Positions 8,780 through 18,088 of a stretch of DNA of 64,000 nucleotides are shown one piece after another (the first letter of the stretch is position 1; the number at the start of each line of letters is the position of its first letter). The DNA is from Bacillus crepusculi (GTDB taxonomy: Bacteria; Bacillota; Bacilli; Bacillales; Bacillaceae), in the NCBI RefSeq assembly GCF_014764715.1, contig NZ_JACXXE010000001.1, positions 186,001-250,000 on the forward strand, written 5' to 3'. A program made the translations under genes and the position numbers. The notes beneath the pieces were generated by a model that was given only the letters and a program-made list of their open reading frames with translations, was not told the DNA's origin and made no database searches.

Positions 8780-10060
8780 ATGACGTACTTACAAGAGAAG
8801 ACATTTCGTACACCTGGTCTTCATACTCATATTGTCAAAACAGAAAAATTTAAAACCGTGACGATCCTTTTTAAAATGCTTGCGCCTCTATCAAAAGATG
8901 ACGTCACCATGCGTTCTCTTTTTCCGCATGTGCTGTTAAGAGGAACAGAAAAAATGCCGAAAACAGGAGAATTGCGTGCTTATTTTGATGAGCTCTATGG
9001 TGCAACTGTTTCGGCTGACATGGCGAAAAAAGGAGAAAATCACATCATTACATTCCGCCTCGAAATGGCGAATGAAAAATATTTAAAGGATCAAACACCC
9101 TTACTAGAAAAAGGAATTGCTTTGCTATCTGATCTATTATTTCATCCACACGTTGAAGATGGTGTGTTTAGTGATTTATATGTAGAGCAAGAGAAACGCA
9201 CGTTAAAACAGCGAATTCAAGCAGTGTATGATGACAAAATGCGTTATTCAAACTTAAGGCTTGTGCAGGAAATGTGTAAAGGTGAACCATATGCGCTGCA
9301 CGTCAATGGTGAAATGGAAGATATTGAGGCAATCACTGCAAGCACGCTCTTTGAAGCTTATGAGCATGCGCTTCAAACAAACCAGCTTGACCTCTATGTT
9401 GTGGGAGATGTTGACGAACAAGACATCAATCGAATGGTCTCTCAATACTTCAAAACAAATGAAAGAGAGCCAGTGACACAAAATGCCGAATCATCAAGAT
9501 CACAAAAAGAACCAAAAGAGGTCATTGATGAAGAAGACGTAAAACAAGGAAAGCTGAATATTGGTTTTCGCACGCATACGACGATTGCAGATGAAGATTA
9601 TCCTGCGTTGCATTTGTTTAATGGCATATTCGGCGGATTTTCGCATTCCAAGCTATTTATTAATGTTCGGGAAAAAGCAAGTCTTGCGTACTACGCTGTG
9701 TCTAGACTTGAGAGCTTTAAAGGCTTGATGATGGTCATGTCAGGCATTGAAGTCGGAAACTACCAGCAGGCAGTAGACATCATTAAAGAACAATTTGAAG
9801 CGATGCAAAAAGGTGATTTTTCAGATGAAGCGATTGATCAAACAAAGGCTGTCGTCAAAAATCAGCTGCTAGAAACGATTGATACGTCTTATGGGACTGC
9901 CGAATATTTGTATCAGCATGCCGTTGTGCCGACAGGGGAAACCCTTGATTCCTTTTTAGAAGCATTAGACCGAGTGACAAAAGAGGATATCATCAAAGTG
10001 GGTCAGAAAATCGAATGGGATACGACCTATTTTCTTAAAGGAACGGAGGGTGCTTCATGA
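8780..10060 (+). CDS. ymfF: YmfF, M16-family peptidase homologue lacking the zinc motif
   Basis: A 426-residue M16 (insulinase/mitochondrial processing peptidase fold) protein. Where active members carry the inverted zinc motif HxxEH, this one reads HVLLRGTE (residues ~52-59), so the second His and the catalytic Glu are missing and it is probably the non-catalytic partner of YmfH. The C-terminal half keeps the M16 arginine/tyrosine region (REKASLAYYAVSRLE), which binds substrate in other members. AAAGGAGG precedes ATG 8780. Its stop overlaps the ymfH start by 4 bases, consistent with a 1:1 complex like other two-subunit M16 enzymes. No signal peptide; cytoplasmic. Confidence 0.9.
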   Translation: MTYLQEKTFRTPGLHTHIVKTEKFKTVTILFKMLAPLSKDDVTMRSLFPHVLLRGTEKMPKTGELRAYFDELYGATVSADMAKKGENHIITFRLEMANEKYLKDQTPLLEKGIALLSDLLFHPHVEDGVFSDLYVEQEKRTLKQRIQAVYDDKMRYSNLRLVQEMCKGEPYALHVNGEMEDIEAITASTLFEAYEHALQTNQLDLYVVGDVDEQDINRMVSQYFKTNEREPVTQNAESSRSQKEPKEVIDEEDVKQGKLNIGFRTHTTIADEDYPALHLFNGIFGGFSHSKLFINVREKASLAYYAVSRLESFKGLMMVMSGIEVGNYQQAVDIIKEQFEAMQKGDFSDEAIDQTKAVVKNQLLETIDTSYGTAEYLYQHAVVPTGETLDSFLEALDRVTKEDIIKVGQKIEWDTTYFLKGTEGAS

Positions 10061-11349
10061 CAGTGAAAACAATTCAATTCGATCAGCTGCAGGAAACGGT
10101 CTATCACGAAAAAATGGACAGCGGACTTGATGTCTATGTCCTGCCAAAGCAAGGGTTTAACAAAACCTATGCGACCTTCACAACAAAATATGGCTCTGTC
10201 GATAACGAATTTGTCCCGCTCGGCAAAGAAAACATGATCCGAGTGCCTGACGGAATTGCTCATTTCTTAGAGCATAAGCTGTTTGAAAAAGAAGATGGCG
10301 ATGTGTTCCATACATTTAGTAAACAAGGAGCATCCGCAAACGCTTTTACAACGTTTACGAGAACGGCTTACTTATTCTCAAGCACTTCAAATGTTGAACA
10401 AAACCTTGAGACACTTATTGATTTCGTTCAAGAGCCTTATTTTACCGAAAAAACGGTTGAAAAAGAAAAAGGCATCATCGGTCAAGAAATCAATATGTAT
10501 GATGACAATCCGGATTGGCGTTTATTCTTTGGTCTGATTGAAAATCTTTATCAAGAGCATCCAGTGAGAATTGACATTGCTGGAACAGTCGAAAGTATTG
10601 CTCCAATTACAAAGGACCATTTGTATGAATGCTATGAAACGTTCTATCACCCAAGCAATATGCTTCTATTCGTCGTCGGTCCTGTTGACCCGAAGCAAAT
10701 ATTAAATCAAGTCAGAGCGAATCAGGCGAAAAAGCCGTTTACAGACCAGCCTGAGATCAAACGAAAAGACATCAATGAGCCCGAAGGTGTGTACCGGAAA
10801 GAATACGAACTTCCAATGAACGTACAAGGCTCTAAATGTATGTTCGGTTTGAAAACAAAGAACCCTCATAAAAAAGGAAATCAGCTGCTAAAGCATGAGC
10901 TTGGGATGAATCTCATTTTAGAGACGCTGTTTGGCAAAAGCTCCTTACAGTATGAACAGATGTATGAAAAAGGCTTAATTGATGAAACGTTCAGCTACGA
11001 TTATACGGAAGAAGGCGGCTTTGGCTTCACTTCAGTTGGCGGAGATACAAATGATCCTGATCAGCTGGCAAAAGAATTAAAAGAAACCCTTCTTCAAGCC
11101 AAAAGCCTGATCACAGAAGAAAAAATTGAGCTTGCACGCAAGAAGAAAATCGGCAGCTTTTTAAAAGCCATGAACTCTCCAGAATACATTGCGAACCAAT
11201 TCACTCGATATGCATTCTTGGACATGAGCTTATTTGATGTCGTGACTGTGCTTGAACAAATCCAATTATCCGATATTCAACAAATATTAGACGAAGAAAT
11301 TGACGAAGAACGGATGTCCGTTTTCAAAGTCGTCCCAAAAACAAAATAA
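10057..11349 (+). CDS. ymfH: YmfH, M16-family zinc metalloprotease (catalytic partner)
   Basis: A 430-residue M16 protease. The zinc motif HFLEH is intact (H69, E72, H73), and the third ligand is probably E144 in GIIGQEI. The second half carries the paired non-catalytic M16 domain. It is expected to form the active subunit of a heterodimer with YmfF, with peptides or small proteins as substrates; the natural substrate is not known from sequence. GGAGGG sits 6 bases before the start, which overlaps the ymfF stop. A strong terminator follows. Confidence 0.92.
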   Translation: MTVKTIQFDQLQETVYHEKMDSGLDVYVLPKQGFNKTYATFTTKYGSVDNEFVPLGKENMIRVPDGIAHFLEHKLFEKEDGDVFHTFSKQGASANAFTTFTRTAYLFSSTSNVEQNLETLIDFVQEPYFTEKTVEKEKGIIGQEINMYDDNPDWRLFFGLIENLYQEHPVRIDIAGTVESIAPITKDHLYECYETFYHPSNMLLFVVGPVDPKQILNQVRANQAKKPFTDQPEIKRKDINEPEGVYRKEYELPMNVQGSKCMFGLKTKNPHKKGNQLLKHELGMNLILETLFGKSSLQYEQMYEKGLIDETFSYDYTEEGGFGFTSVGGDTNDPDQLAKELKETLLQAKSLITEEKIELARKKKIGSFLKAMNSPEYIANQFTRYAFLDMSLFDVVTVLEQIQLSDIQQILDEEIDEERMSVFKVVPKTK

Positions 11350-11351
11350 AT

Positions 11352-11395
11352 AAAAAAAGACAAACTCAGGTCAAAAGAGTTTGTCTTTTTTATGT
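11352..11395 (+). terminator. Terminator after ymfH
   Basis: AAAAGACAAACTC and GAGTTTGTCTTTT form a long stem with a 9-base loop and flanking A and T tracts. Confidence 0.9.
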
Positions 11396-11432
11396 CCAAT
11401 TAAAAAATACATGTTCTTTATGAGGATATGGA

Positions 11433-11487
11433 TTGACAATTGTTTTGGCTATTAGTTAAACTCTTTAATAGTTAAACACTTAAACTA
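11433..11487 (+). promoter_or_regulatory. Promoter and repeated operator-like motif of the MarR-MMPL operon
   Basis: TTGACA (11433-11438) and TAAACT (11457-11462) are spaced by 18 bases. TAGTTAAACT at 11453-11462 is followed by TAGTTAAAC at 11469-11477 and TTAAACTAA at 11480-11488, so two to three half-sites cover the -10 and transcription start. The first copy is identical to the operator-like motif at 5267-5276. This fits autorepression by the MarR protein encoded next (inference). Confidence 0.6.
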
Positions 11488-11501
11488 AAAAGGAGTAGCG
11501 T

Positions 11502-11978
11502 ATGGAACAAAATAAAATTGCACAGCTCATTCAGAGATATGCAGACGTCTATCTCATGATGGAGAAAAAAGTATCGAGTATGATCACTGAAAAGCTTGAT
11601 AAAGAGCTGACGCTTGATCAGTATTACTCGCTTCGATACATCAATTTACATCCAGGGTGTACATCAACGGACCTTGCTTATGTATGTAATGTGAATAAAA
11701 GTGCTGTCACATCCATGACAAATCGTCTATTTACGAAAAACTATATTGTCCGTGAGCACGATCAAGCCGATCGAAGAAATGTTCACCTGTACGTCACCCC
11801 TGAGGGGAAAGATGTGGTCAACCGAATGGAAAAACAGCTTCAGGATCTTGTTCGATCCTATTTTGAAAAGCTAGAAGAAAAGGAAATGGAATCATTTATT
11901 CAAACATATGAAAAGATTTATCAAGTGATCATCGAAGAGGAGGCACAAAGTAATAATGAGAGCAATCATAAAGGGTAG
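11502..11978 (+). CDS. MarR-family transcriptional regulator
   Basis: A 158-residue MarR regulator. The winged helix spans about residues 50-100 (LTLDQYYSLRYI..., CNVNKSAVTSMTNRL as recognition helix, EHDQADRRNVHLYVT as wing); flanking helices would form the dimer. Start ATG follows AAGGAG. The end overlaps the start of the second MMPL exporter by 23 bases, so the two are translationally linked; MarR proteins next to exporters usually repress them and respond to the exported compound. Repeated motifs in its promoter are the likely operator. Confidence 0.9.
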   Translation: MEQNKIAQLIQRYADVYLMMEKKVSSMITEKLDKELTLDQYYSLRYINLHPGCTSTDLAYVCNVNKSAVTSMTNRLFTKNYIVREHDQADRRNVHLYVTPEGKDVVNRMEKQLQDLVRSYFEKLEEKEMESFIQTYEKIYQVIIEEEAQSNNESNHKG

Positions 11979-14900
11979 ATGGCTGATTACGATCCTTTGG
12001 GTCGTCTTAGCGGCAGTGTTACTCATCACCGCTCCTAATATGGCGCAACTAACAAAAGAAAAAGGGCAAATTTCTGTACCAGATGGTTATCCGTCCTCAT
12101 ATGCCAATCAGTTATTAAAGAAAATGTCTGAAAACGGTGATACAGAAAAATCAATCGTCATCGTCTTTCAAGAAAAAAACATTGTCAAAGAAAGAGAAAC
12201 ATCATTAAAAAAGGCAATGGAAATTTTAGAAAAGGATAAAGATCTCCACATAGAAGACATCACTTCTTATTTTGAAGCGAACAAAGATATCAAAAAACAA
12301 ATGCTCTCTAAAGATCAAACGACACTGCTTGTTCCAGTTACATACGACTCGAACAAAATCAAAGCATCCGATTTCAAAGAAAAAGTCAATGAAAAGCTGA
12401 AGAGCTTGAACCTGACATTTGAAATGACAGGACAGCCGCTAATTGATGATGATGTCATCACAAGCTCCCAAGAAGGTCTGAAGAAAACAGAGTTCATTAC
12501 GATTGGATTTATTCTAATCGTCCTAGTGCTTGTCTTTAGATCAGCGGTGGCGCCTTTCGTTCCTTTAGTCGCAGTAGCACTGTCTTACTTGGTCAGTCAA
12601 TCCATCGTGGCTTATTTAGTCAAATATCTAGACTTTCCGCTCTCGACCTTTACCCAGATCTTTATGGTCGCGATCATGTTTGGAATTGGAACAGACTACT
12701 GCATACTGCTTCTCAGCCGTTTTAAAGAAGAGATTTCGCACGGAAAAGACAAAATTGAAGCGATTCTGATTACGTATAAAACAGCAGGAAAGACCGTCTT
12801 TTTCAGCGGAATTGCTGTCCTGATCGGTTTTATATGTATTGGCTTTGCGCAATTCCAGCTTTATAAATCAGCGGTTGCAGTAGCAGTTGGGGTTGCTGTG
12901 CTCATTGTGGCCCTTCTCACGATTGTCCCGTTCTTTATGGCGGTTTTAGGAAAAGTGTTATTTTGGCCGATTAAAGGTGATATTGCCCACCCGCAGTCAA
13001 AAATGTGGGAAACAGCGGGCCGTTTCTCTTTTAAGAAACCACTTTTCAGTTTATTAATCGTAGCGATTATTACACTCCCGTCTATTTTTATGTATAAAGG
13101 AACCCTTTCTTATAACAGCTTAGATGAGATCGGTAATAAATATGAGTCCGTCAATGCGTTCAATACGATTTCTGACAAATTTGGACCAGGTGAAGCACTC
13201 CCAGCAACAGTTGTGGTGAAATCATCTGACCTTCTAGACAATAACAAAGGGCTGATTGCCGTCGAAAAGCTCAGCCGCGCGATTGAGCAAACAGATGGCG
13301 TAAGTAAAGTCAGAAGTGCAACGCGTCCTGTTGGTAAAGGGCTGAGTGATCTGTACGTAAAGTCACAAGCCAAAGAGCTGAATACCGGACTTGATAAAAG
13401 TAACGAAGGCTTGAAAAAAATCCAAGATGCACTGACGACAATGAGTAAATCCATTGAGGATCAAACGCCACAAATCAAATCATCTGGAAAAGGCATTAAC
13501 AAACTGATTTCTGGTACCGAATCTGTGCAAACAGGCATTCAAAACGTCGAGAAATCATTAAGAGAACTGCAAGACGGAATTGATCAAAACAAAAAAGGTG
13601 TAGCAAAGATTAAAGAGGAAATAAAGGGTGCGAAAAAGGAATTGACGGCTCAAGTCGCCCAAGTGAATCAGCAAGTTGCGCTATATAAAAGCATTTCCAA
13701 AGAATTAAAGGCAGCCTTAGCGCAAGTCGATACATCATCCTCTGCTGCAGCGGATGTCAAAGCGTTGATCACACAAACGAATAAACAATTCAGTACACTC
13801 GAAAAGCAAATTCCACAAGTAAAAGAAAACCAATCGTATCAAGCCATCAAAGCTTCATACAATGAACTAGCTACTACTTTGCAAGAAGCATCCAAACAAG
13901 CAGACAGCTATGCAAAACAAGCAAAAGAAGCAAAAAAACAGCTTGAAGCAGCTGATGCCTTTATCGCAAAAGCTTCAGAGCAGCAAAAGATTTTTACAAA
14001 TAAGATTGATCAGCTCATTGCTGGCTTAGACGCAGTTGAAACTGGCCTCGATCAAACGTCTAAAGGTCAGGGACAGTTAGCGGATAATATGCCAAAGCTT
14101 GCAAATGGAGCTGGCGATATCATTAACGGTCAAAAGCAGATGAAAGAAAAGATTGGCGGCTTTGGTAATGACCTGACCAAGCTGACAGATGGACTGAACA
14201 AAAGTGTAGATGGACTAAAGAAAATTTCAAGTGGTTTAATGGGTGCAGGTGATTATTTAGACGAACTGAAAAATGCACCAGATCAAGACATGGCCGGCTG
14301 GTTTATTCCAAAAGATGTCCTAAAAAATAAAGCATTCAAGCAAGTATTTGATTCCTACATGTCGGATGATCGCAAGATGACAAAGATTGATGTCATTTTA
14401 GAAAAAAATCCATATGGCAATGAAGCCTTGTCGACGATTAAGCAGGTAGAAGCTTCTGTCGAGCGGGCACTTCCTGAAACAAATCTAAAAGATGTGTCAT
14501 TTGGCGTTTCTGGCGTATCAAGTATGAATGCTGATTTAAAGCAGCTGTCAGACCAAGATTTCAATAAGACGGTTCTTTACATGATGATCGGTATTTTCCT
14601 CATATTGGTGATTTTGTTCCGGTCACTTGTCATGCCGCTGTACTTGGTTGGTTCACTCATTTTGACTTACTTTACAGCAATCGGTGTAACAGAATTTATT
14701 TTCACCCATTTCTTTGGGTACCCGGGCATTAACTGGGCTGTTCCATTCTTCGGCTTTGTCATATTAATGGCGCTCGGAGTAGATTATTCGATTTTCTTAA
14801 TGGAGCGGTTCAATGAATACAAAACAAAAGACATTCAGTTTGCCATGACTGAATCAATGAAGAATATGGGATCTGTCATCATGTCTGCTGCGGTCATTTT

Positions 14901-15075
14901 GGCAGGAACATTTGCAGCGATGCTGCCTTCAGGTGTGCTGTCTCTCTTACAGATTGCAACACTTGTCCTGACAGGACTTTTACTGTATGCACTCGTTGTG
15001 CTACCATTATTCGTACCTGTTATGGTCAAATTGTTCGGATCAGCAAACTGGTTCCCATTTAAACGAAAAGAATAG
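11956..15075 (+). CDS. MMPL/RND-type membrane exporter with long coiled coil (copy 2)
   Basis: A 1039-residue paralogue of the gene at 5518, with the same order: N-terminal anchor, extracellular domain, membrane block (~175-330), long coiled coil rich in Lys/Gln/Ala (~475-765), C-terminal membrane block (~865-1030). Proton-relay pairs are D247-Y248 and D943-Y944. The ATG lies inside the end of the MarR gene, with AGAGGAGG about 12 bases upstream. The MarR partner suggests inducible export of a toxic or self-made compound. Membrane blocks are nearly the same in the two copies, while the coiled coil differs most, so substrate or partner differences are more likely there. Confidence 0.9.
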   Translation: MRAIIKGRWLITILWVVLAAVLLITAPNMAQLTKEKGQISVPDGYPSSYANQLLKKMSENGDTEKSIVIVFQEKNIVKERETSLKKAMEILEKDKDLHIEDITSYFEANKDIKKQMLSKDQTTLLVPVTYDSNKIKASDFKEKVNEKLKSLNLTFEMTGQPLIDDDVITSSQEGLKKTEFITIGFILIVLVLVFRSAVAPFVPLVAVALSYLVSQSIVAYLVKYLDFPLSTFTQIFMVAIMFGIGTDYCILLLSRFKEEISHGKDKIEAILITYKTAGKTVFFSGIAVLIGFICIGFAQFQLYKSAVAVAVGVAVLIVALLTIVPFFMAVLGKVLFWPIKGDIAHPQSKMWETAGRFSFKKPLFSLLIVAIITLPSIFMYKGTLSYNSLDEIGNKYESVNAFNTISDKFGPGEALPATVVVKSSDLLDNNKGLIAVEKLSRAIEQTDGVSKVRSATRPVGKGLSDLYVKSQAKELNTGLDKSNEGLKKIQDALTTMSKSIEDQTPQIKSSGKGINKLISGTESVQTGIQNVEKSLRELQDGIDQNKKGVAKIKEEIKGAKKELTAQVAQVNQQVALYKSISKELKAALAQVDTSSSAAADVKALITQTNKQFSTLEKQIPQVKENQSYQAIKASYNELATTLQEASKQADSYAKQAKEAKKQLEAADAFIAKASEQQKIFTNKIDQLIAGLDAVETGLDQTSKGQGQLADNMPKLANGAGDIINGQKQMKEKIGGFGNDLTKLTDGLNKSVDGLKKISSGLMGAGDYLDELKNAPDQDMAGWFIPKDVLKNKAFKQVFDSYMSDDRKMTKIDVILEKNPYGNEALSTIKQVEASVERALPETNLKDVSFGVSGVSSMNADLKQLSDQDFNKTVLYMMIGIFLILVILFRSLVMPLYLVGSLILTYFTAIGVTEFIFTHFFGYPGINWAVPFFGFVILMALGVDYSIFLMERFNEYKTKDIQFAMTESMKNMGSVIMSAAVILAGTFAAMLPSGVLSLLQIATLVLTGLLLYALVVLPLFVPVMVKLFGSANWFPFKRKE

Positions 15076-15104
15076 GTATTTCAAAAAGAAAGAAGGAATC
15101 ATGT

Positions 15105-15833
15105 ATGAGTCGTTGGGCGCTTATTACTGGTGCCAGTGGCGGGATTGGGCAGGCGGCAGCCAAAAAGCTTGCCCAAGAAGGCTGCCACCTGATACTCCAT
15201 TATCATCAAAATGAACAGGCAGCCATGCGTCTCTCCGCTCATCTGGAAGAGACATATGAAAGAAAGACATCCGTTGTTCAAGCTGATTTAGCGAAAACGG
15301 GCGGAGCAGAGGAGCTTGTCAGTCGTCTGCCGCTTGATCCAGATATTCTTGTTTTAAATAGCGGGATTAGCCATGTCGGTTTAGTGACAGATACTAAAAA
15401 AGAAGTTTTAGCCAGTATGGTGCAGCTTCATGTCACAAGTCCATATGAGCTCACCCAATCCCTTTTGCCTGCCATGATTCAAAAAAAAGCAGGCCATATC
15501 ATTGCAGTTACTTCCATATGGGGAGAAACGGGCGCTTCGTGTGAAGTGCTGTACAGCATGGTGAAGGGAGCGCAAAATGCGTTTATTAAAGGACTTGCAA
15601 AAGAGCTTGCACCAAGCGGAATTAGAGTTAATGCTGTTTCGCCAGGTGCTGTTCAAACGAACATGATGCAAAGCTTCACGCAAGAAGATATTTCGATGCT
15701 TGAAGATGAGATTCCGCTCGGCCGCCTTGCAGCACCCGAGGAGATTGCAGATGTCATTTGGTTTCTCGCCTCAAAACAGTCTAGTTATATCACGGGGCAA
15801 ATTTTATCCGTAAATGGCGGCTGGTACTGTTAA
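15105..15833 (+). CDS. ymfI: YmfI, short-chain dehydrogenase/reductase
   Basis: A 242-residue SDR enzyme resembling FabG. The nucleotide site TGASGGIG is at residues ~8-15, the NAG-type motif appears as NSGIS, and the catalytic Tyr and Lys are in YSMVK. The C-terminal ITGQILSVNGGWYC is typical of the family. Substrate is unknown; a role in fatty acid synthesis is not shown. AAGGA lies 7 bases before ATG 15105, only 29 bases after the MMPL gene, so read-through from that operon is possible. Confidence 0.88.
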   Translation: MSRWALITGASGGIGQAAAKKLAQEGCHLILHYHQNEQAAMRLSAHLEETYERKTSVVQADLAKTGGAEELVSRLPLDPDILVLNSGISHVGLVTDTKKEVLASMVQLHVTSPYELTQSLLPAMIQKKAGHIIAVTSIWGETGASCEVLYSMVKGAQNAFIKGLAKELAPSGIRVNAVSPGAVQTNMMQSFTQEDISMLEDEIPLGRLAAPEEIADVIWFLASKQSSYITGQILSVNGGWYC

Positions 15834-15906
15834 AAAACGTGTATAATTACTCACTCCATGACAAAAGCTATGGCTGTAATTCATCTTTTCGAATGGAGGA
15901 ATCGAC

Positions 15907-16164
15907 ATGTCTGTACTTGAGAGCTGGGACCATTGGAAAAACTTTTTAGGTGACCGTTTAAATCACGCGCAGGATAAAGGTTTATCAGATGATACAATCA
16001 ACAACCTTGCGTATGAAATTGGCGGATATCTAGCGAACGAAGTGGATGCAAAGAACGAGCAGGAAAGAGTGCTTGCTGACCTTTGGAGCGTTGCATCAGA
16101 AGATGAGCAGCGTGCCATTGCAAATATGATGGTCAAGCTTGTTGAAAATAATAGCTCGCACTAA
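15907..16164 (+). CDS. ymfJ: YmfJ, DUF3243 family protein
   Basis: An 85-residue acidic, helical, soluble protein beginning MSVLESWDHWKNFLG. It matches the DUF3243 family by size, composition and position between ymfI and ymfK. Function unknown. A GGAGGAA ribosome site precedes the ATG, and a terminator follows directly. Confidence 0.85.
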   Translation: MSVLESWDHWKNFLGDRLNHAQDKGLSDDTINNLAYEIGGYLANEVDAKNEQERVLADLWSVASEDEQRAIANMMVKLVENNSSH

Positions 16165-16166
16165 AC

Positions 16167-16200
16167 AAAAAGAGGGGTCGTTTGTGCCTCTCTTTTTATT
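16167..16200 (+). terminator. Terminator after ymfJ
   Basis: AAAAAGAGG pairs with CCTCTCTTTTT around an 11-base loop. Confidence 0.75.
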
Positions 16201-16295
16201 TTAACCGTTTAGCAACATTGTGCTTTCTAAAAATGTGAAAATGCTTTATGATAAAGGAAGGTAAAAATTTGCCACAATGAAGGGGGTAATATCAT

Positions 16296-17087
16296 TTGGC
16301 AAAGCTCGAATGGTATTTTGAATATGAGATACAGGTAAACCGTCCCGGACTTTTAGGAGACATTTCTTCTCTAATGGGGATGCTTTCAATTAATATTGTG
16401 ACAATTAATGGTGTTGATGTATCAAGACGCGGAATGCTGTTGCGCTGTGACCACACAGAACAAATTAAGCGCCTTGAATCAATTTTAAATACAATGGAAA
16501 CGATAAAAGTAACAAAATTAAGACAGCCAAAACTTCGCGACCGCTTAGCCGTTCGTCATGGACGATACATCCAGCGGGATGCTGATGACAAAAAGACGTT
16601 CCGTTTTGAAAGGGACGAGCTTGGTCTTCTTGTTGATTTTATGGCTGAACTATTTAAAAAAGAAGGACATAAATTGATTGGGATTCGCGGAATGCCGCGT
16701 GTTGGAAAAACCGAATCAATTGTTGCTTCAAGTGTTTGTGCAAGCAAGAGGTGGCTGTTTGTATCATCTACTCTTTTGAAACAAACGATTCGCAGTCAGC
16801 TGATTGCTGATGAATATAGCCCAGATAACGTCTTTATCATTGATGGGATTGTGTCGACAAGAAGAGGCTCTGAGAAGCACTTACAGCTTTTAAGAGAAAT
16901 TATGAGACTACCTGCAACAAAAGTGGTGGAGCATCCTGATATCTTTATTCAAAATTCAGAATATACAATGGATGATTTCGACTATATCATTGAGCTGCGC
17001 AATAGTGCAGATGAAGAAATTACATATGAGCACGCTGAAGAACCACAAGTGTTTGATCATTCTGGTTTTTCCGGCTTCGATTTTTAA
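16296..17087 (+). CDS. ymfK: YmfK, DUF3388 protein with P-loop motif
   Basis: A 263-residue protein of the YmfK/DUF3388 family, starting at TTG 16296 with AAGGGGGT 8 bases upstream. The N-terminal ~75 residues look like an ACT-type ligand domain (FEYEIQVNRPGLLGDISSLMG). Residues ~129-139 read GMPRVGKTES, a good Walker A motif, followed by VFIIDGI, a possible Walker B strand. It may therefore be a nucleotide-binding regulator, but no function is established. It is followed 23 bases later by the rodZ-like gene. Confidence 0.82.
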   Translation: MAKLEWYFEYEIQVNRPGLLGDISSLMGMLSINIVTINGVDVSRRGMLLRCDHTEQIKRLESILNTMETIKVTKLRQPKLRDRLAVRHGRYIQRDADDKKTFRFERDELGLLVDFMAELFKKEGHKLIGIRGMPRVGKTESIVASSVCASKRWLFVSSTLLKQTIRSQLIADEYSPDNVFIIDGIVSTRRGSEKHLQLLREIMRLPATKVVEHPDIFIQNSEYTMDDFDYIIELRNSADEEITYEHAEEPQVFDHSGFSGFDF

Positions 17088-17110
17088 TATGGTAATGGTA
17101 GGTGTTTGTT

Positions 17111-18013
17111 TTGACTGAATTGGGAAAACGGCTCGTTGAGGCCAGGGAGGAAAAAGGGATGTCGCTGGAGGATCTTCAGACGGCTACCAAAATCCAAAAG
17201 CGCTATTTGCTAGCAATCGAACAAGGGAACTATGATATTATTCCAGGTAAATTTTACGTCAGAGCGTTTATTAAACAATATGCCGAAGCCGTTGGACTAA
17301 ATCCTGAGCAACTGTTCGAAGAATTTCGTAAAGATATACCAAGCACGTATAACGATGAAGTGTCTGATAAATTATCCAATATTAAACCGCAAAGAGAGCT
17401 GCCAAAGCCTGCCTCAAAATTACTTGAGCTATTGCCAACGATTTTAATCATTGGAGGCATACTTGTGGTGATCGCCATTATTTATGTGATCGTTCAAGCG
17501 GTCAATCAGGATAGTGGACAGAAGGATAATCAGACGGCTCCTCAGAAAACAGAATCAAAATACGAAGTGTCTGAGGATTCATCCCTTGCAAAGGATCAAA
17601 AGAAAAAAGAAAAAGCCGCCTCATCAGATGATAAAGAAAAATCATCTAAAAAAGACGATTCATCAAAAGACGATGAAACTGTATCTTTGAAGGCGACAAA
17701 TACAGAAGGCTCGACGACAACGTATGAAGTGTCAGGTGCAGATGAGATGAAGTTAACCATTTCTGCCACACAAGCTTCATGGCTGCGCGTGAGAGACGAA
17801 TCTGGAAAAGTGCTGAAGATGGGTGAACTGAAAGATGGCGAATCATTTAAAACAGACCTATCAGAGCTTTCGCAGGTTGATATCCGTCTAGGGAATGCGA
17901 CTGGCATTGACATCAAGGTCAATGACGAGACGCTTAAGTACGAATTAGACCCTAAAAGCACCATGACACAAAACATTGTGATTGTGAATAAAGGAAAGGA
18001 AAAGTCATCTTAA
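17111..18013 (+). CDS. rodZ: RodZ-like membrane helix-turn-helix protein YmfM
   Basis: A 300-residue RodZ/YmfM homologue. The N-terminal ~70 residues form the cytoplasmic HTH_25 domain (LTELGKRLVEAREEKGMSL), which in RodZ binds MreB. One membrane helix is at ~110-132 (LLPTILIIGGILVVIAIIYV), then a Lys/Ser/Asp-rich linker and a C-terminal extracellular beta domain (DUF4115). The start TTG 17111 was preferred over GTG 17102 because AGGTG is 6 bases before it. It helps keep rod shape in relatives. The terminator overlaps its stop. Confidence 0.88.
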   Translation: MTELGKRLVEAREEKGMSLEDLQTATKIQKRYLLAIEQGNYDIIPGKFYVRAFIKQYAEAVGLNPEQLFEEFRKDIPSTYNDEVSDKLSNIKPQRELPKPASKLLELLPTILIIGGILVVIAIIYVIVQAVNQDSGQKDNQTAPQKTESKYEVSEDSSLAKDQKKKEKAASSDDKEKSSKKDDSSKDDETVSLKATNTEGSTTTYEVSGADEMKLTISATQASWLRVRDESGKVLKMGELKDGESFKTDLSELSQVDIRLGNATGIDIKVNDETLKYELDPKSTMTQNIVIVNKGKEKSS

Positions 18014-18035
18014 GCAAGTAGATGACTTTTCTTTT
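18000..18035 (+). terminator. Terminator across the ymfM stop
   Basis: AAAAGTCATCT and AGATGACTTTT form an 11-bp perfect stem with a 9-base loop and a T-rich tail. Confidence 0.85.
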
Positions 18036-18088
18036 GTTCCTACTATTATATATACATAAAAAATTGCTTTATTGGAGGATTGGATTTC

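Noticed and set aside
17596-17976. 126-codon minus-strand frame inside ymfM
   Set aside because: Low-complexity Ser/Phe-rich shadow of the Lys/Glu/Asp-rich linker; no ribosome site or family resemblance.
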